A stretch of DNA of 13,852 nucleotides from Rhodospirillales bacterium. GTDB lineage: Bacteria > Pseudomonadota > Alphaproteobacteria > Reyranellales > Reyranellaceae. Shown in pieces: positions 6,462-13,823 of this stretch. The stretch lies in the NCBI GenBank assembly GCA_013205335.1, contig JABMNB010000773.1, positions 1 through 13,852 on the forward strand. The letters run 5' to 3'. Both the position numbers and the translations under genes were made by a program. The notes under the pieces were generated by a model that saw only the letters and a program-made list of their open reading frames with translations, searched no databases and had not been told where the DNA came from. The first letter of the stretch is position 1, and each line of letters starts with the position of its first letter.

Positions 6462-7628
6462 CTAATAAGACCGCGGCAGCCCGAGCACGTGCTCGGCGAC
6501 GAAGTTCAGGATCATGTTCGTAGAGATCGGCGCCACCGTGTAGAGGCGGGCCTCGCGGAACTTGCGCTCGATGTCGTATTCCTCGGCGAAGCCGAAGCCG
6601 CCGTGGGTCTGCACGCACATCTCTGCCGCCGCCCACGAGGCTTCCGAGGCCAGCATCTTGGCCATATTGGCCTCGGCGCCGGCATTGATGCCGGCCTCGA
6701 ACATGGCGGCCGCCTTGCGCACCATCAGGTCCGCCGCCTCGATCTGGGTGTAGGCGCGCGCGATCGGATACTGGACGCCCTGGTTCTGGCCGATCGGGCG
6801 GCCGAACAGCTTGCGCTCCTTGGCGTAGTTCACGGCGCGTTCGATGAACCACTTGCCGTCGCCGATGCACTCCGAGGCGATCAGCACGCGCTCGGCGTTC
6901 ATACCGGAGAGGATGTAGCGGAAACCCTGCCCCTCCTCGCCGATCAGGTTCTCGGCCGACACTTCCATGTTGTCGAAGAACACTTCGGTGCTGTTGTGGT
7001 TCATCATCGTGCGGATCGGCCGGATGGTGAGGCCCTTGCCCAGCGCCGAGCGCATGTCGACGAGGAACACCGACAGGCCTTCGGTCTTCTTCTTCGTCTG
7101 GTCGCGCGGCGTGGTGCGGGCGAGCAGCAGCATCAGGTCGGAATGCTCGGCCCGGCTGGTCCACACCTTCTGGCCGTTGACGAGGTAGGTGCTGTTGTCC
7201 TTCTTCACCGCCGTGGTGCGCAGGCTGAGCGTGTCGGTGCCGCTCGAAGGCTCGGTGACGCCGAACGCCTGCAGGCGCAGCTCGCCGGTGGCGATCTTCG
7301 GCAGGTAGCGTTCCTTCTGCTCCTTGCTGCCGTGCCGCAGCACTGTGCCCATGATGTACATCTGGGCGTGGCAGGCCGCGGCGTTGCAGCCGGCCTTGTG
7401 GATCTCCTCGAGCACGGCGCTGGCCGCCGAGATGCCGAGGCCGGCGCCTCCGTACTCCTCGGGGATCAGGATCGACAGCCACCCCGCTTCGGTCAGCGCC
7501 TTGACGAAGGCCGTCGGATAGCCGCGCTCGCGGTCGAGTTCGCGCCAGTAGGCGCCGTCGAACTTCAGGCAGAGCTGGCGAACCGCATCGCGGATTTCGG
7601 GATGTGTCGGAGCGTAGGGATTTTCCAT
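6462..7628 (-). CDS. Acyl-CoA dehydrogenase
   Basis: A 388-residue FAD flavoprotein of normal family length. The signature FGVTEPSSGTD is at 122-132, NGQKVWTS at 151-158, and the C-terminal helical domain has KLFGRPIGQNQGVQ (273-286) and QTHGGFGF (340-347). The usual catalytic Glu near the C-terminus (YEGT in medium-chain enzymes) is Pro367 here (LYTVAPIST). Instead Glu246 in MNAERV lies where isovaleryl- and long-chain dehydrogenases keep their base, so Glu246 is the predicted base (inference). It introduces an alpha,beta double bond into an acyl-CoA and passes electrons to ETF. It is last in the leftward unit, starting 10 bases after the glutamate cyclase stop. GGAGAAGG lies 20 bases before this ATG; a TTG three codons upstream would be better spaced, so the start could be nine bases earlier. 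Substrate chain length cannot be stated. Confidence 0.93.
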   Translation of the reverse strand: MENPYAPTHPEIRDAVRQLCLKFDGAYWRELDRERGYPTAFVKALTEAGWLSILIPEEYGGAGLGISAASAVLEEIHKAGCNAAACHAQMYIMGTVLRHGSKEQKERYLPKIATGELRLQAFGVTEPSSGTDTLSLRTTAVKKDNSTYLVNGQKVWTSRAEHSDLMLLLARTTPRDQTKKKTEGLSVFLVDMRSALGKGLTIRPIRTMMNHNSTEVFFDNMEVSAENLIGEEGQGFRYILSGMNAERVLIASECIGDGKWFIERAVNYAKERKLFGRPIGQNQGVQYPIARAYTQIEAADLMVRKAAAMFEAGINAGAEANMAKMLASEASWAAAEMCVQTHGGFGFAEEYDIERKFREARLYTVAPISTNMILNFVAEHVLGLPRSY

Positions 7629-7638
7629 GGCGCGCAAG

Positions 7639-8559
7639 CTAGTCCGCGCCTTCTCCCCACGCAATGCGACCGAGTTCGTCGACCAGGGGGCCGTGGATTT
7701 CGGGGCCGAAACCGTCGACCGTGGCTTCGCGGCGTGCCGTGACGCCGTCGACGGCGCCCGCCTCGTCGACGGTCGCTTGCGTCACTGCGAGGTCGCGTTC
7801 CGCGGTCAGGAATTTCACGATGATCGGACACCACTCCGGCCGCAGCACGGCGAGCGCCGCCATCAGCCCGTAGGCACCCCAGTTCGAAACGCCGGCGACG
7901 ACGAGATGATCGCACGAGGTCACGCAGGCGATCTCCGCGCCGTTGGGCACGTGTCGCGCGATCAGTCCCGCCGGCAGCTTGCCCATGCCGATCTCGTTGC
8001 CGCCGTCGCCGACCGCGAGCTTCGTCCACGCCCCGCCCTCGAACAGCGCATCGAGCGGCGCCGTCCACGGCGAGACGTCGACGCCGCGCATGTTGCGCGG
8101 CCTGCCGTCGGCGCTGCGCCCGCAGCGCTCGATGGCGATGACATGGGTCAACCGTTCGTTCTGCCAGTGCCTTGCCTGCTCGCCGATGGCTGCTTCGTCG
8201 CCGAGGACGACCTCGTCGACGATCACGCCCTCGCCGGTCGCCCGGACGGCCGCGCGCACGGCCCCGACGCTGGGGGTGTCGACGGCGATGCGGGCCGGGA
8301 TGCCGCAGGCCACGAGCGCCGCGGCCAGCAGGGCCGTCCCCACGGGGCCGTCGGTCTCGGGCGCCGCCACCTCGCCGCGCGGCACGAAGAAGCCGGTGAT
8401 CAGGCCGACGCGCCCGGCCGTCGCCAGCGAGCGGGCGGCCTCGGCCAGCCCGCCGCGACTGGCGTCGATGAGCTGCTGTGTCTTGCGGCCGACGTCGCGG
8501 CAGACGAGGGCCTCGATGGCGGCGAGGCGGCGATCCTGGTCACTTGTCCTTGGCGACAT
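7639..8559 (-). CDS. D-glutamate cyclase (DUF4392) family protein
   Basis: A 306-residue soluble protein matching the D-glutamate cyclase / DUF4392 family, related to the C-terminal domain of mammalian DGLUCY. Motifs in order: TGFFVP (55-60), ETDGPVG (68-74), IERCGR.ADGR..NMRG (143-159), GDGGNEIGMGK (184-194) and SNWGAYGL (225-232). The characterised mammalian enzyme converts D-glutamate to 5-oxo-D-proline; activity of this bacterial relative is inferred. The ATG at 8559 follows a GGGAG by three bases and overlaps the end of the adenylate cyclase gene by 20 bases, so translation is probably coupled. The next gene begins 10 bases after its stop. D-glutamate is a peptidoglycan building block, so its job may be clearing D-glutamate from wall turnover or supplying oxoproline. 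The context with a sensor cyclase is unusual. Confidence 0.88.
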   Translation of the reverse strand: MSPRTSDQDRRLAAIEALVCRDVGRKTQQLIDASRGGLAEAARSLATAGRVGLITGFFVPRGEVAAPETDGPVGTALLAAALVACGIPARIAVDTPSVGAVRAAVRATGEGVIVDEVVLGDEAAIGEQARHWQNERLTHVIAIERCGRSADGRPRNMRGVDVSPWTAPLDALFEGGAWTKLAVGDGGNEIGMGKLPAGLIARHVPNGAEIACVTSCDHLVVAGVSNWGAYGLMAALAVLRPEWCPIIVKFLTAERDLAVTQATVDEAGAVDGVTARREATVDGFGPEIHGPLVDELGRIAWGEGAD

Positions 8560-10783
8560 AGACTCCCTTCCAGTCGACCGGCGAATCGTCGATCAGATCG
8601 TCGAGCCGCCCGCACATCATCTCGTAATAGCCCTGCCGCCAGCCCGCCGCATCGGCCGCCGCCAGGCACGTCGCGATCGTCGCGAGCGCCTCGGCGAAGG
8701 CGCCGGCGCGATAGAGCCGCAGGAATTCGTCCTGCCGTTCGACCAGCGTACGATAGGCCGGCGTCGCCGTGACCGAGACGTCCCCCAGCAGCGCGAAGAT
8801 GCGCTCGGGCTCGGTCTTGCCCTTCACGGTGATCAGATCGAGTTCCAGTGTGGCGTAGTCTTCGACCGCCTCACGCGTCCTGCGGCCGACGATGATGCCG
8901 ACGCCATAGGTCTTGCACTGGCCTTCGAGGCGCGACGCCAGGTTCACGGAATCGCCCAGGCAGGAATAGGTGAAGCGCTGCGTCGAGCCGAAATTACCGA
9001 CCGACGCGAGGCCGGTGTTCAGGCCGACGCCGATGTTCACCGGGATGTGCTGGCGCCCCTCGGCCTCGGCTTCGGCCCGCCACTCCTGGTTCAGCACGGC
9101 AAGGCTGGATTGCATGGCCAGCGCCGCGTCGCAGGCACGCGCGGCATGGCGCTCGACCGGCAGCGGCGCGTTCCAGAACGCCATGATGGCGTCGCCCATG
9201 TATTTGTCGATCGTGCCCTTGAGACCCAGGATCAGGTCGGTCATCGGCGTCAGGAAGCGGTTCATGAACCGCGTCAGGCCCTGCGGATCGAACTGCTCGG
9301 AGATCGTGGTGAAGCCGCGCACGTCGGTGAACATCACCGTGATCTCGCGCTGCTCCCCGCCGAGCTGCAGCAGGCTGGGATTGCGCGCGAGCTGCTCGAC
9401 CAGGTCGGGCGACAGGTACAGGCCGAAGGCGCCGCGAATTTCCGCCCGCTCCCGCTCGGTGCGCATGAAGGCCAGCGCCGTGCCGCCGACATAGATCGCC
9501 GCCAGCGTGACCGGCGGATAGATCGGATCGAACAGCAGCTGATACTGCGAATAGGCGATCCACGGCACGACGAGGCCGGCCGCGATGAGGATCGTGGCCA
9601 GCAACGCCATCCTGCCGGCCGACAGCCGCGGCAGCAGCACGATCATCAGCAGGCCCATCGCCGCCAGGTAGAGGAATTCCGCGCCGTCGGCATAGTCGGG
9701 CCGGGCGAGGAACCGCTGTTCCAGCATCTGCTCGGCGAGCTGGGCATGGACCTCGACGCCCGGCACGCCGTCCTGCACCGGCGTATTGCGCAGATCCTTG
9801 AGGCCGATGGCGCTGGTGCCGACGAAGATCACCTGGCCTTCCAGCGCCTCCGCCGGCACCTCGTCCTTGAGCACGGCACGCGCCGAGATGAAGCGCTCCG
9901 GCTTATGCCCGGTGTCGTAGAGCACGACCCGGCCGCGGCCATCGGTCGGCACTTCGAGGCTGCCGGTCTTGATGGCCACGATGCCGGTCTTCTCGCCGAA
10001 CGACAGCTCGCCACTCGCCCCCGACGACTTGATCAAATAGGATGACGCTCCCTGCGCGACCCGCAGCGCCTCGATCGAGAGCGCCGGAAACAGGCCTTCC
10101 TGACCGGCGACCCGGAACATCATCGGCACGCGGCGGATCACGATGCTGTCGACGTCGGTGTTGACGCTGCCGTTGCCTTTGGCCGCGGCTTCGAGAATCT
10201 CGATGGATTTCACCGTGCCGCCCTGCTGCGGCAGGAACTGGCTGGGCTGGTCGCCGGCGAACGCCACCCCGTGGAAGGTGCGCGGCGGGTTGCCCGAACC
10301 CTTCAGATCGAAGCCGAAGCCGGTGACGACCCGCGACCGGGCCATGGCGTCGGCCAGCACTTTGTCGTTGTCCTGGACCGCGGCCGCGAGCTTCTCCACC
10401 GTCTCGGGATCGGTGAACACCACCAGGTCCTGGATCATGCGGCTGATCGAAGACCTGTCGGGCTCGGCGAACACCGCGTCGAAGGCCACGACCACGGCCC
10501 CCTTCTCGGTGAGCTTGTCGACCAGGCGCGCGATGATCGTGCGCGGCCACGGCCACTGGCCATAGGCCTGCAGCGCCGCCTCGTCGATGTCGATGATGCG
10601 CACCGGGGTCTCGGGATTGTAGGTGCGAGGCTCGATGCGCTGGTAGGCGTCGAAGGCGAAATCCCGAATGCGCGTCACCGCCCCGGGATCGGCGATGCGC
10701 AGCGCGAGGGCGCCCACGAGCACCAGCAGCGCGATCAACATGGGCGCGCGTGGTGAATTGATGCAGCGCAACAGCCAGCTCAC
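8540..10783 (-). CDS. CHASE2-domain class III adenylate cyclase
   Basis: A 747-residue membrane receptor cyclase. An N-terminal membrane helix (about 14-31) is followed by a periplasmic CHASE2 sensor domain (about 35-355), three membrane helices (about 367-386, 391-411, 418-438), a short linker, and the cyclase catalytic domain (about 478-668). Asp487 (MFTDVRGF) and Asp531 (YMGDAIMAFW) are the metal ligands. Asn614 and Arg618 (SVNLASR) are the transition-state pair. The substrate-selecting pair is Lys527 and apparently Ser607, the Lys/Thr-Ser pattern of class IIIb adenylate cyclases. It should make cAMP from ATP in response to an unknown periplasmic signal. The start is a GTG at 10783 with GAGAG and GGGGA upstream; the first internal Met (15) would cut into the membrane helix. 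It heads the unit with the D-glutamate cyclase and acyl-CoA dehydrogenase. The 80-residue tail after the cyclase is helical and unrecognised. Confidence 0.95.
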   Translation of the reverse strand: MSWLLRCINSPRAPMLIALLVLVGALALRIADPGAVTRIRDFAFDAYQRIEPRTYNPETPVRIIDIDEAALQAYGQWPWPRTIIARLVDKLTEKGAVVVAFDAVFAEPDRSSISRMIQDLVVFTDPETVEKLAAAVQDNDKVLADAMARSRVVTGFGFDLKGSGNPPRTFHGVAFAGDQPSQFLPQQGGTVKSIEILEAAAKGNGSVNTDVDSIVIRRVPMMFRVAGQEGLFPALSIEALRVAQGASSYLIKSSGASGELSFGEKTGIVAIKTGSLEVPTDGRGRVVLYDTGHKPERFISARAVLKDEVPAEALEGQVIFVGTSAIGLKDLRNTPVQDGVPGVEVHAQLAEQMLEQRFLARPDYADGAEFLYLAAMGLLMIVLLPRLSAGRMALLATILIAAGLVVPWIAYSQYQLLFDPIYPPVTLAAIYVGGTALAFMRTERERAEIRGAFGLYLSPDLVEQLARNPSLLQLGGEQREITVMFTDVRGFTTISEQFDPQGLTRFMNRFLTPMTDLILGLKGTIDKYMGDAIMAFWNAPLPVERHAARACDAALAMQSSLAVLNQEWRAEAEAEGRQHIPVNIGVGLNTGLASVGNFGSTQRFTYSCLGDSVNLASRLEGQCKTYGVGIIVGRRTREAVEDYATLELDLITVKGKTEPERIFALLGDVSVTATPAYRTLVERQDEFLRLYRAGAFAEALATIATCLAAADAAGWRQGYYEMMCGRLDDLIDDSPVDWKGVYVAKDK

Positions 10784-10828
10784 GCGCTCTCGATCCCCTG
10801 CTTCCCCACGAACGCCACTTTACAGAGG
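10784..10828. promoter_or_regulatory. Very short divergent intergenic region
   Basis: Only 45 bases separate the GTG start of the adenylate cyclase from the ATG of the transporter. Two back-to-back promoters cannot fit here with normal leaders, so at least one must lie inside the opposite gene. Leftward Shine-Dalgarno-like GGGGA and GAGAG are visible; rightward, AGAGG abuts the ATG directly, too close for normal use. No convincing -35/-10 pair was found. Confidence 0.35.
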
Positions 10829-11752
10829 ATGACGCCCGAGCCAAATAGCGCAACCTTGTCGAATGCACCCAGCCAGACCGCCCTGCACGGCATCTACTTC
10901 AAGCTGAGTGCCCTCGTGCTGTTCTGCACGATGGACGCGATGGTCAAGGGACTGGGCGCCACCTACGGCTCCTTCCAGCTCATGGTGTTCCGCAGCGCCG
11001 TCGCCCTGGTGCCGGTCGCCGTCCTGATCTGGCATGCCGGCGGCATCAGGATGGTGCGCAGCAGCCGGCCGGGACTGCAGGCGCTGCGGGTCGGCGTCGG
11101 CTTCGGCAGCATGTTCGGCTTCTTCTATGCCTTCCCGCGCATGCCGCTGGTCGATGCCTATGCGATCTCCTTTTCCGCGCCGCTGTTCATGGTGGCGCTG
11201 TCCGTGCCGATCCTGCGCGAGGCGGTCGGCTGGCGGCGCTGGACCGCCGTCGGCGTGGGCTTTGCCGGCGTTTTGATCATGCTCGATCCGTGGGCGATCG
11301 AGTTCCACACCGTCTCGCTGGTCATCCTCGGGGCGACCTTCTGCTATTCGCTCTCGACCGTGCTGGTCCGCCTGCTCAGCCGGCACGATCTCGACGTCGT
11401 CACGCTGTTCTGGTTTGCCTTGGTCGGCAGCCTCATTTCGCTGGCCTGCGCGATCCCCGAATGGAAGTGGCCGCCCCTGCTCGACTGGGTCTGGCTGCTG
11501 ACTCTGGGCCCGCTGGGCGGCGTCGCCCAGATCCTGATCACCCGGGCGTGGCGGCTGGCCCCCGCCGCCGTCCTGGCGCCGTTCGACTACACCTCGATCG
11601 TGCTGGCAGTGGCGTTCGGCTATCTGTGGTTCGAAGAGGAGCCGTCCTCGACCGTCTGGTACGGCCTGCCGCTGGTCATGGGCTCCGGCCTCTACATACT
11701 CCACCGCGAGCGGGTCAGGGCCCGGGACGGCCGAAAAACCCTAATCTCCTAG
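10829..11752 (+). CDS. DMT superfamily (EamA) transporter
   Basis: A 307-residue inner-membrane protein with about ten hydrophobic helices in two tandem EamA repeats (about 20-150 and 163-295), the usual layout of RhaT/SAM-type drug/metabolite transporters. Typical features are an acidic residue in the first helix (FCTMDAMVK), the FFYAFPRMPLVDAYAISF stretch with the (P)L.(D/E)A helix in the first half, and APFDYTSIVLAVAFGYLWF.E in the second. It exports or imports an unknown small metabolite. The ATG at 10829 is the first in the frame before the first helix, although its Shine-Dalgarno is poorly placed. It diverges from the adenylate cyclase. Its last codons and TAG are part of a terminator hairpin, so it is probably a single-gene transcript. 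Confidence 0.9.
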   Translation: MTPEPNSATLSNAPSQTALHGIYFKLSALVLFCTMDAMVKGLGATYGSFQLMVFRSAVALVPVAVLIWHAGGIRMVRSSRPGLQALRVGVGFGSMFGFFYAFPRMPLVDAYAISFSAPLFMVALSVPILREAVGWRRWTAVGVGFAGVLIMLDPWAIEFHTVSLVILGATFCYSLSTVLVRLLSRHDLDVVTLFWFALVGSLISLACAIPEWKWPPLLDWVWLLTLGPLGGVAQILITRAWRLAPAAVLAPFDYTSIVLAVAFGYLWFEEEPSSTVWYGLPLVMGSGLYILHRERVRARDGRKTLIS

Positions 11753-11759
11753 GGTTTTT
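11734..11759 (+). terminator. Rho-independent terminator overlapping the transporter stop codon
   Basis: A perfect 10-base-pair stem (AAAAACCCTA, loop ATCTCC, TAGGGTTTTT) ends in a run of five T. The run of A on the left arm means it can also act on leftward transcripts. The hairpin covers the last five sense codons of the DMT transporter, and its stop codon TAG (11750-11752) forms the start of the right arm. It separates the transporter from erpA. Confidence 0.85.
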
Positions 11760-11766
11760 GTCGGGA

Positions 11767-11795
11767 TTGACGAATCGCCTCGCCAACCACATCTT
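11767..11795 (+). promoter_or_regulatory. Candidate sigma-70-type promoter of erpA
   Basis: TTGACG (11767-11772) is a near-consensus -35 box. After 17 bases comes CATCTT (11790-11795), a weak -10 box (three of six matches). Transcription would begin about 6-7 bases later, at or next to the erpA ATG (11802). It lies just past the upstream terminator, where a promoter is required. Confidence 0.35.
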
Positions 11796-11801
11796 GTGGT
11801 C

Positions 11802-12134
11802 ATGACCGACACCACATTCTCCGTGACGTCCAACGCGGCCAAGCGGATCGCCTTCCTGGCCTCCAAGGAACCCAAGCCCGTCATGATGCGGGTGGCGGTC
11901 CTGGGCGGCGGCTGCTCGGGCTTCCAGTACAATTTCTCGTTCGAGGAAGCGCGCAACCACGACGACCTCGTCATCGAGCACGACGGCGCCGCCGTCCTGG
12001 TCGACGCCACGTCGCTCGAATTCCTCAAGGGCAGCCAGCTCGACTATGTCGAGGAAATGGTCGGCTCGGCGTTCCAGGTGAAGAACCCGAACGCGACCTC
12101 TGCCTGCGGCTGCGGCAACTCGTTCAGCGTCTGA
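11802..12134 (+). CDS. erpA: Iron-sulfur cluster insertion protein ErpA (A-type carrier)
   Basis: A 110-residue A-type Fe-S carrier of the HesB/IscA family. The three cluster-binding cysteines are present: Cys38 in GGGCSGF, and Cys102 and Cys104 in SACGCGNSF. The strand VKNPNATSACGCG is typical. It accepts a [4Fe-4S] or [2Fe-2S] cluster from the scaffold and passes it to target enzymes in the cytosol; ErpA and IscA are hard to tell apart by sequence, but lone genes of this form in alphaproteobacteria are usually erpA. The start ATG at 11802 gives the normal N-terminus; a GTG two codons earlier is possible. No Shine-Dalgarno is visible, and the candidate promoter implies a leaderless message. 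No isc/suf genes are adjacent. The Rieske protein in this window is a potential client, which is only inference. Confidence 0.94.
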   Translation: MTDTTFSVTSNAAKRIAFLASKEPKPVMMRVAVLGGGCSGFQYNFSFEEARNHDDLVIEHDGAAVLVDATSLEFLKGSQLDYVEEMVGSAFQVKNPNATSACGCGNSFSV

Positions 12135-12428
12135 TCCCTTCGCTCTTGACGGATATCGCCCGCCGGCGTCGGAAGCCGTCTTGCCGCCAGTCCGTGGCCA
12201 GCGCTGCCGGACCCTGAATTACGAACTGGTTTCGGGAATGGGGGCAGTCCAGTCCTCCTGGTGCTTCTGCTCAGGGGACGCTGACTGGGCGTACCGAACC
12301 GCGCCGCCGTCACGAGCAGTCTCTCTCCGGGCACAACGCGCTGATCGCCTACATCCTGAGCCAGCGTCAGTTCCCCACCTGCCATTCCCTCTTCACGCCG
12401 ACAATCGTGATGGTAATTGATACCACCC
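12135..12428. other. Intergenic region between convergent erpA and the AI-2E-family gene
   Basis: 294 bases with no recognised gene. Short frames on both strands lack a ribosome binding site and a family. No hairpin followed by a T-run was found, so the terminators for the two converging genes are not evident. Composition shifts from GC-rich at the erpA side to more AT-containing near 12400. Confidence 0.4.
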
Positions 12429-13496
12429 TCAACGACCGTTGTTGTCGTCATGTGCTTCCAGTCTCGATGCGGAAAAAATGTCCCAGGCAGCGATAAACAT
12501 GGCCGCGATCACCGGCCCGAGCACAAACCCGTTGAGTCCGAAGGCCGCGAGGCCGCCGAGTGTAGAGATCAGCACAAAGTAGTCTGGCATCTTGGTGTCT
12601 TTGCCGACCAGGATCGGACGCAGGAAATTGTCGACAAGGCCGATGACGAGCGTTCCATAAGCGGTCAAGGCAAGCCCCTGCCACACAGCCCCGGTCGCTA
12701 GAAAATAGAGGGCAACCGGCAGCCAGACCAAACCGGCCCCTACCACGGGCAGCAAAGACAGGAAGGCCATTACCACGGCCCATAACAGCGGGGCGCCGAT
12801 ACCGAGAAACCAGAAGATCAAGCCACCGAGCGCGCCTTGCAGGAGCGCCACGAGCAAGTCACCTTTGACCGTGGCGCGGATGACGACGGTAAACTTGAGC
12901 AGCAGAGCTTGCTTTTGCTCGGTGCGCAGCGGAATCGCACCCTTGATGCGCGCAAACAGTGCGGCCTCGTCGCGGAGCAGAAAGAACAGCAGGTAAAGCA
13001 TCACGAACAGGTTCGCGATGAAGTCGAACGTGTTCAGGCCGATACTGAAGGCCTGCCCGGCAAAGAACTGGCTGCCCTTCATCAGGCCGTCGGACACTCT
13101 TTCCTGCATAGCGACCAGGCTCACGAGGCCGAAGCGATCCAGAAGATTGGTTGCCCATGCAGGTAACGCGTCGAGGATCTGCTGGAACAAGCGGACGAGA
13201 TCCAGCTCTCCAGTCTGCATCCGCCCGTAGACGTTAGACGCTTCCTGCATAAGGGATACCCCCATCAGCGTCAGCGGCAGGATCACGATCGCCACGATGA
13301 TGACGATTGTGGAGAGGGCTGCAAGGTTGCGCCTCTGCCCCATGGCTTTCGTCAGCCGTCGATACAACGGTGCGAACAGAATTGCCGTGACGGTTCCCCA
13401 GAGCACCGCGCCGTAAAACGGCCAGACAATCCATGCCAAAGCCAGCGATACCGCGACAATCAGCAACAGGAAGGCTTTGTCTTCAATGGTGTGCAT
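12429..13496 (-). CDS. AI-2E family transporter (PerM/YdbI-like, formerly UPF0118)
   Basis: A 355-residue inner-membrane protein with about eight hydrophobic helices, the usual size. Helices cluster at about 8-45, 58-84, 150-175 and 213-340, with a charged, amphipathic section (85-145) between the second and third groups. Family marks are LLPVVGAGLVWLP (248-260), the DNFLRPILVG motif (289-298) and GLNGFVLGPVI (320-330). The family includes proteins proposed to export AI-2 and others acting as Na+/H+ antiporters, so the substrate here is open. The ATG at 13496 has an AGGCG five bases upstream. The gene stands alone, converging on erpA. Third positions are visibly less G/C-rich than in the genes to the left, hinting at a different origin. 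Confidence 0.9.
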   Translation of the reverse strand: MHTIEDKAFLLLIVAVSLALAWIVWPFYGAVLWGTVTAILFAPLYRRLTKAMGQRRNLAALSTIVIIVAIVILPLTLMGVSLMQEASNVYGRMQTGELDLVRLFQQILDALPAWATNLLDRFGLVSLVAMQERVSDGLMKGSQFFAGQAFSIGLNTFDFIANLFVMLYLLFFLLRDEAALFARIKGAIPLRTEQKQALLLKFTVVIRATVKGDLLVALLQGALGGLIFWFLGIGAPLLWAVVMAFLSLLPVVGAGLVWLPVALYFLATGAVWQGLALTAYGTLVIGLVDNFLRPILVGKDTKMPDYFVLISTLGGLAAFGLNGFVLGPVIAAMFIAAWDIFSASRLEAHDDNNGR

Positions 13497-13823
13497 ATTC
13501 GCCTACGACGAAACCCTGGTATTCGCCCAGGCTAATGCGAATTCGTGGCTATGCGGGCGGTTACCGTTGGTGAATTTCGGTGTCTGACCCAGTTCCAACC
13601 GAATTGGTTTCCGGCCCATATGCCACTCCGCATTTGCAACGGCAGCATTGTGCCATACCGACGACAAGTTAGATCCAAGCCAATTGCTGCCAAATTATCA
13701 GCCTCCGATCCTTGATCAGACATTCTCCAGATGACCCCAAATAATGGAGCGATAGCTAGCTCTGCCCGGTTCCGGGGAAGCCATGAGCGGCCCGCTAAAG
13801 GCCTTCCGCTGGTTCACCCGCAC
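13497..13823. other. Intergenic region upstream of the AI-2E-family gene
   Basis: 327 bases with no recognised gene. A 63-codon leftward frame (13723-13532) has no Shine-Dalgarno or family and is probably chance. A small hairpin CCTGG/CCAGG (13515-13519 with 13527-13531) lies 19 bases upstream of the AI-2E gene start, and a short palindrome AACC-GAATT-GGTT is at 13597-13609; either could be an operator, but nothing more supports this. Composition is less GC-rich than the core of the window. Confidence 0.35.

Noticed and set aside
6489..7742. 417-codon + strand frame opposite the acyl-CoA dehydrogenase
   Set aside because: Antisense shadow; the minus strand carries all acyl-CoA dehydrogenase motifs.
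7943..10045. 700-codon open frame on the + strand opposite the adenylate cyclase
   Set aside because: It is the antisense shadow of a GC-rich gene with full CHASE2 and cyclase motifs on the other strand; its product is Arg/Gly/His-rich with no family.
12044..12451. 135-codon minus-strand frame over the erpA end and the following gap
   Set aside because: Overlaps erpA antisense and has no recognisable motif or start signal.
13532..13723. 63-codon minus-strand frame upstream of the AI-2E-family gene
   Set aside because: No Shine-Dalgarno, no family, unusual composition; likely chance.
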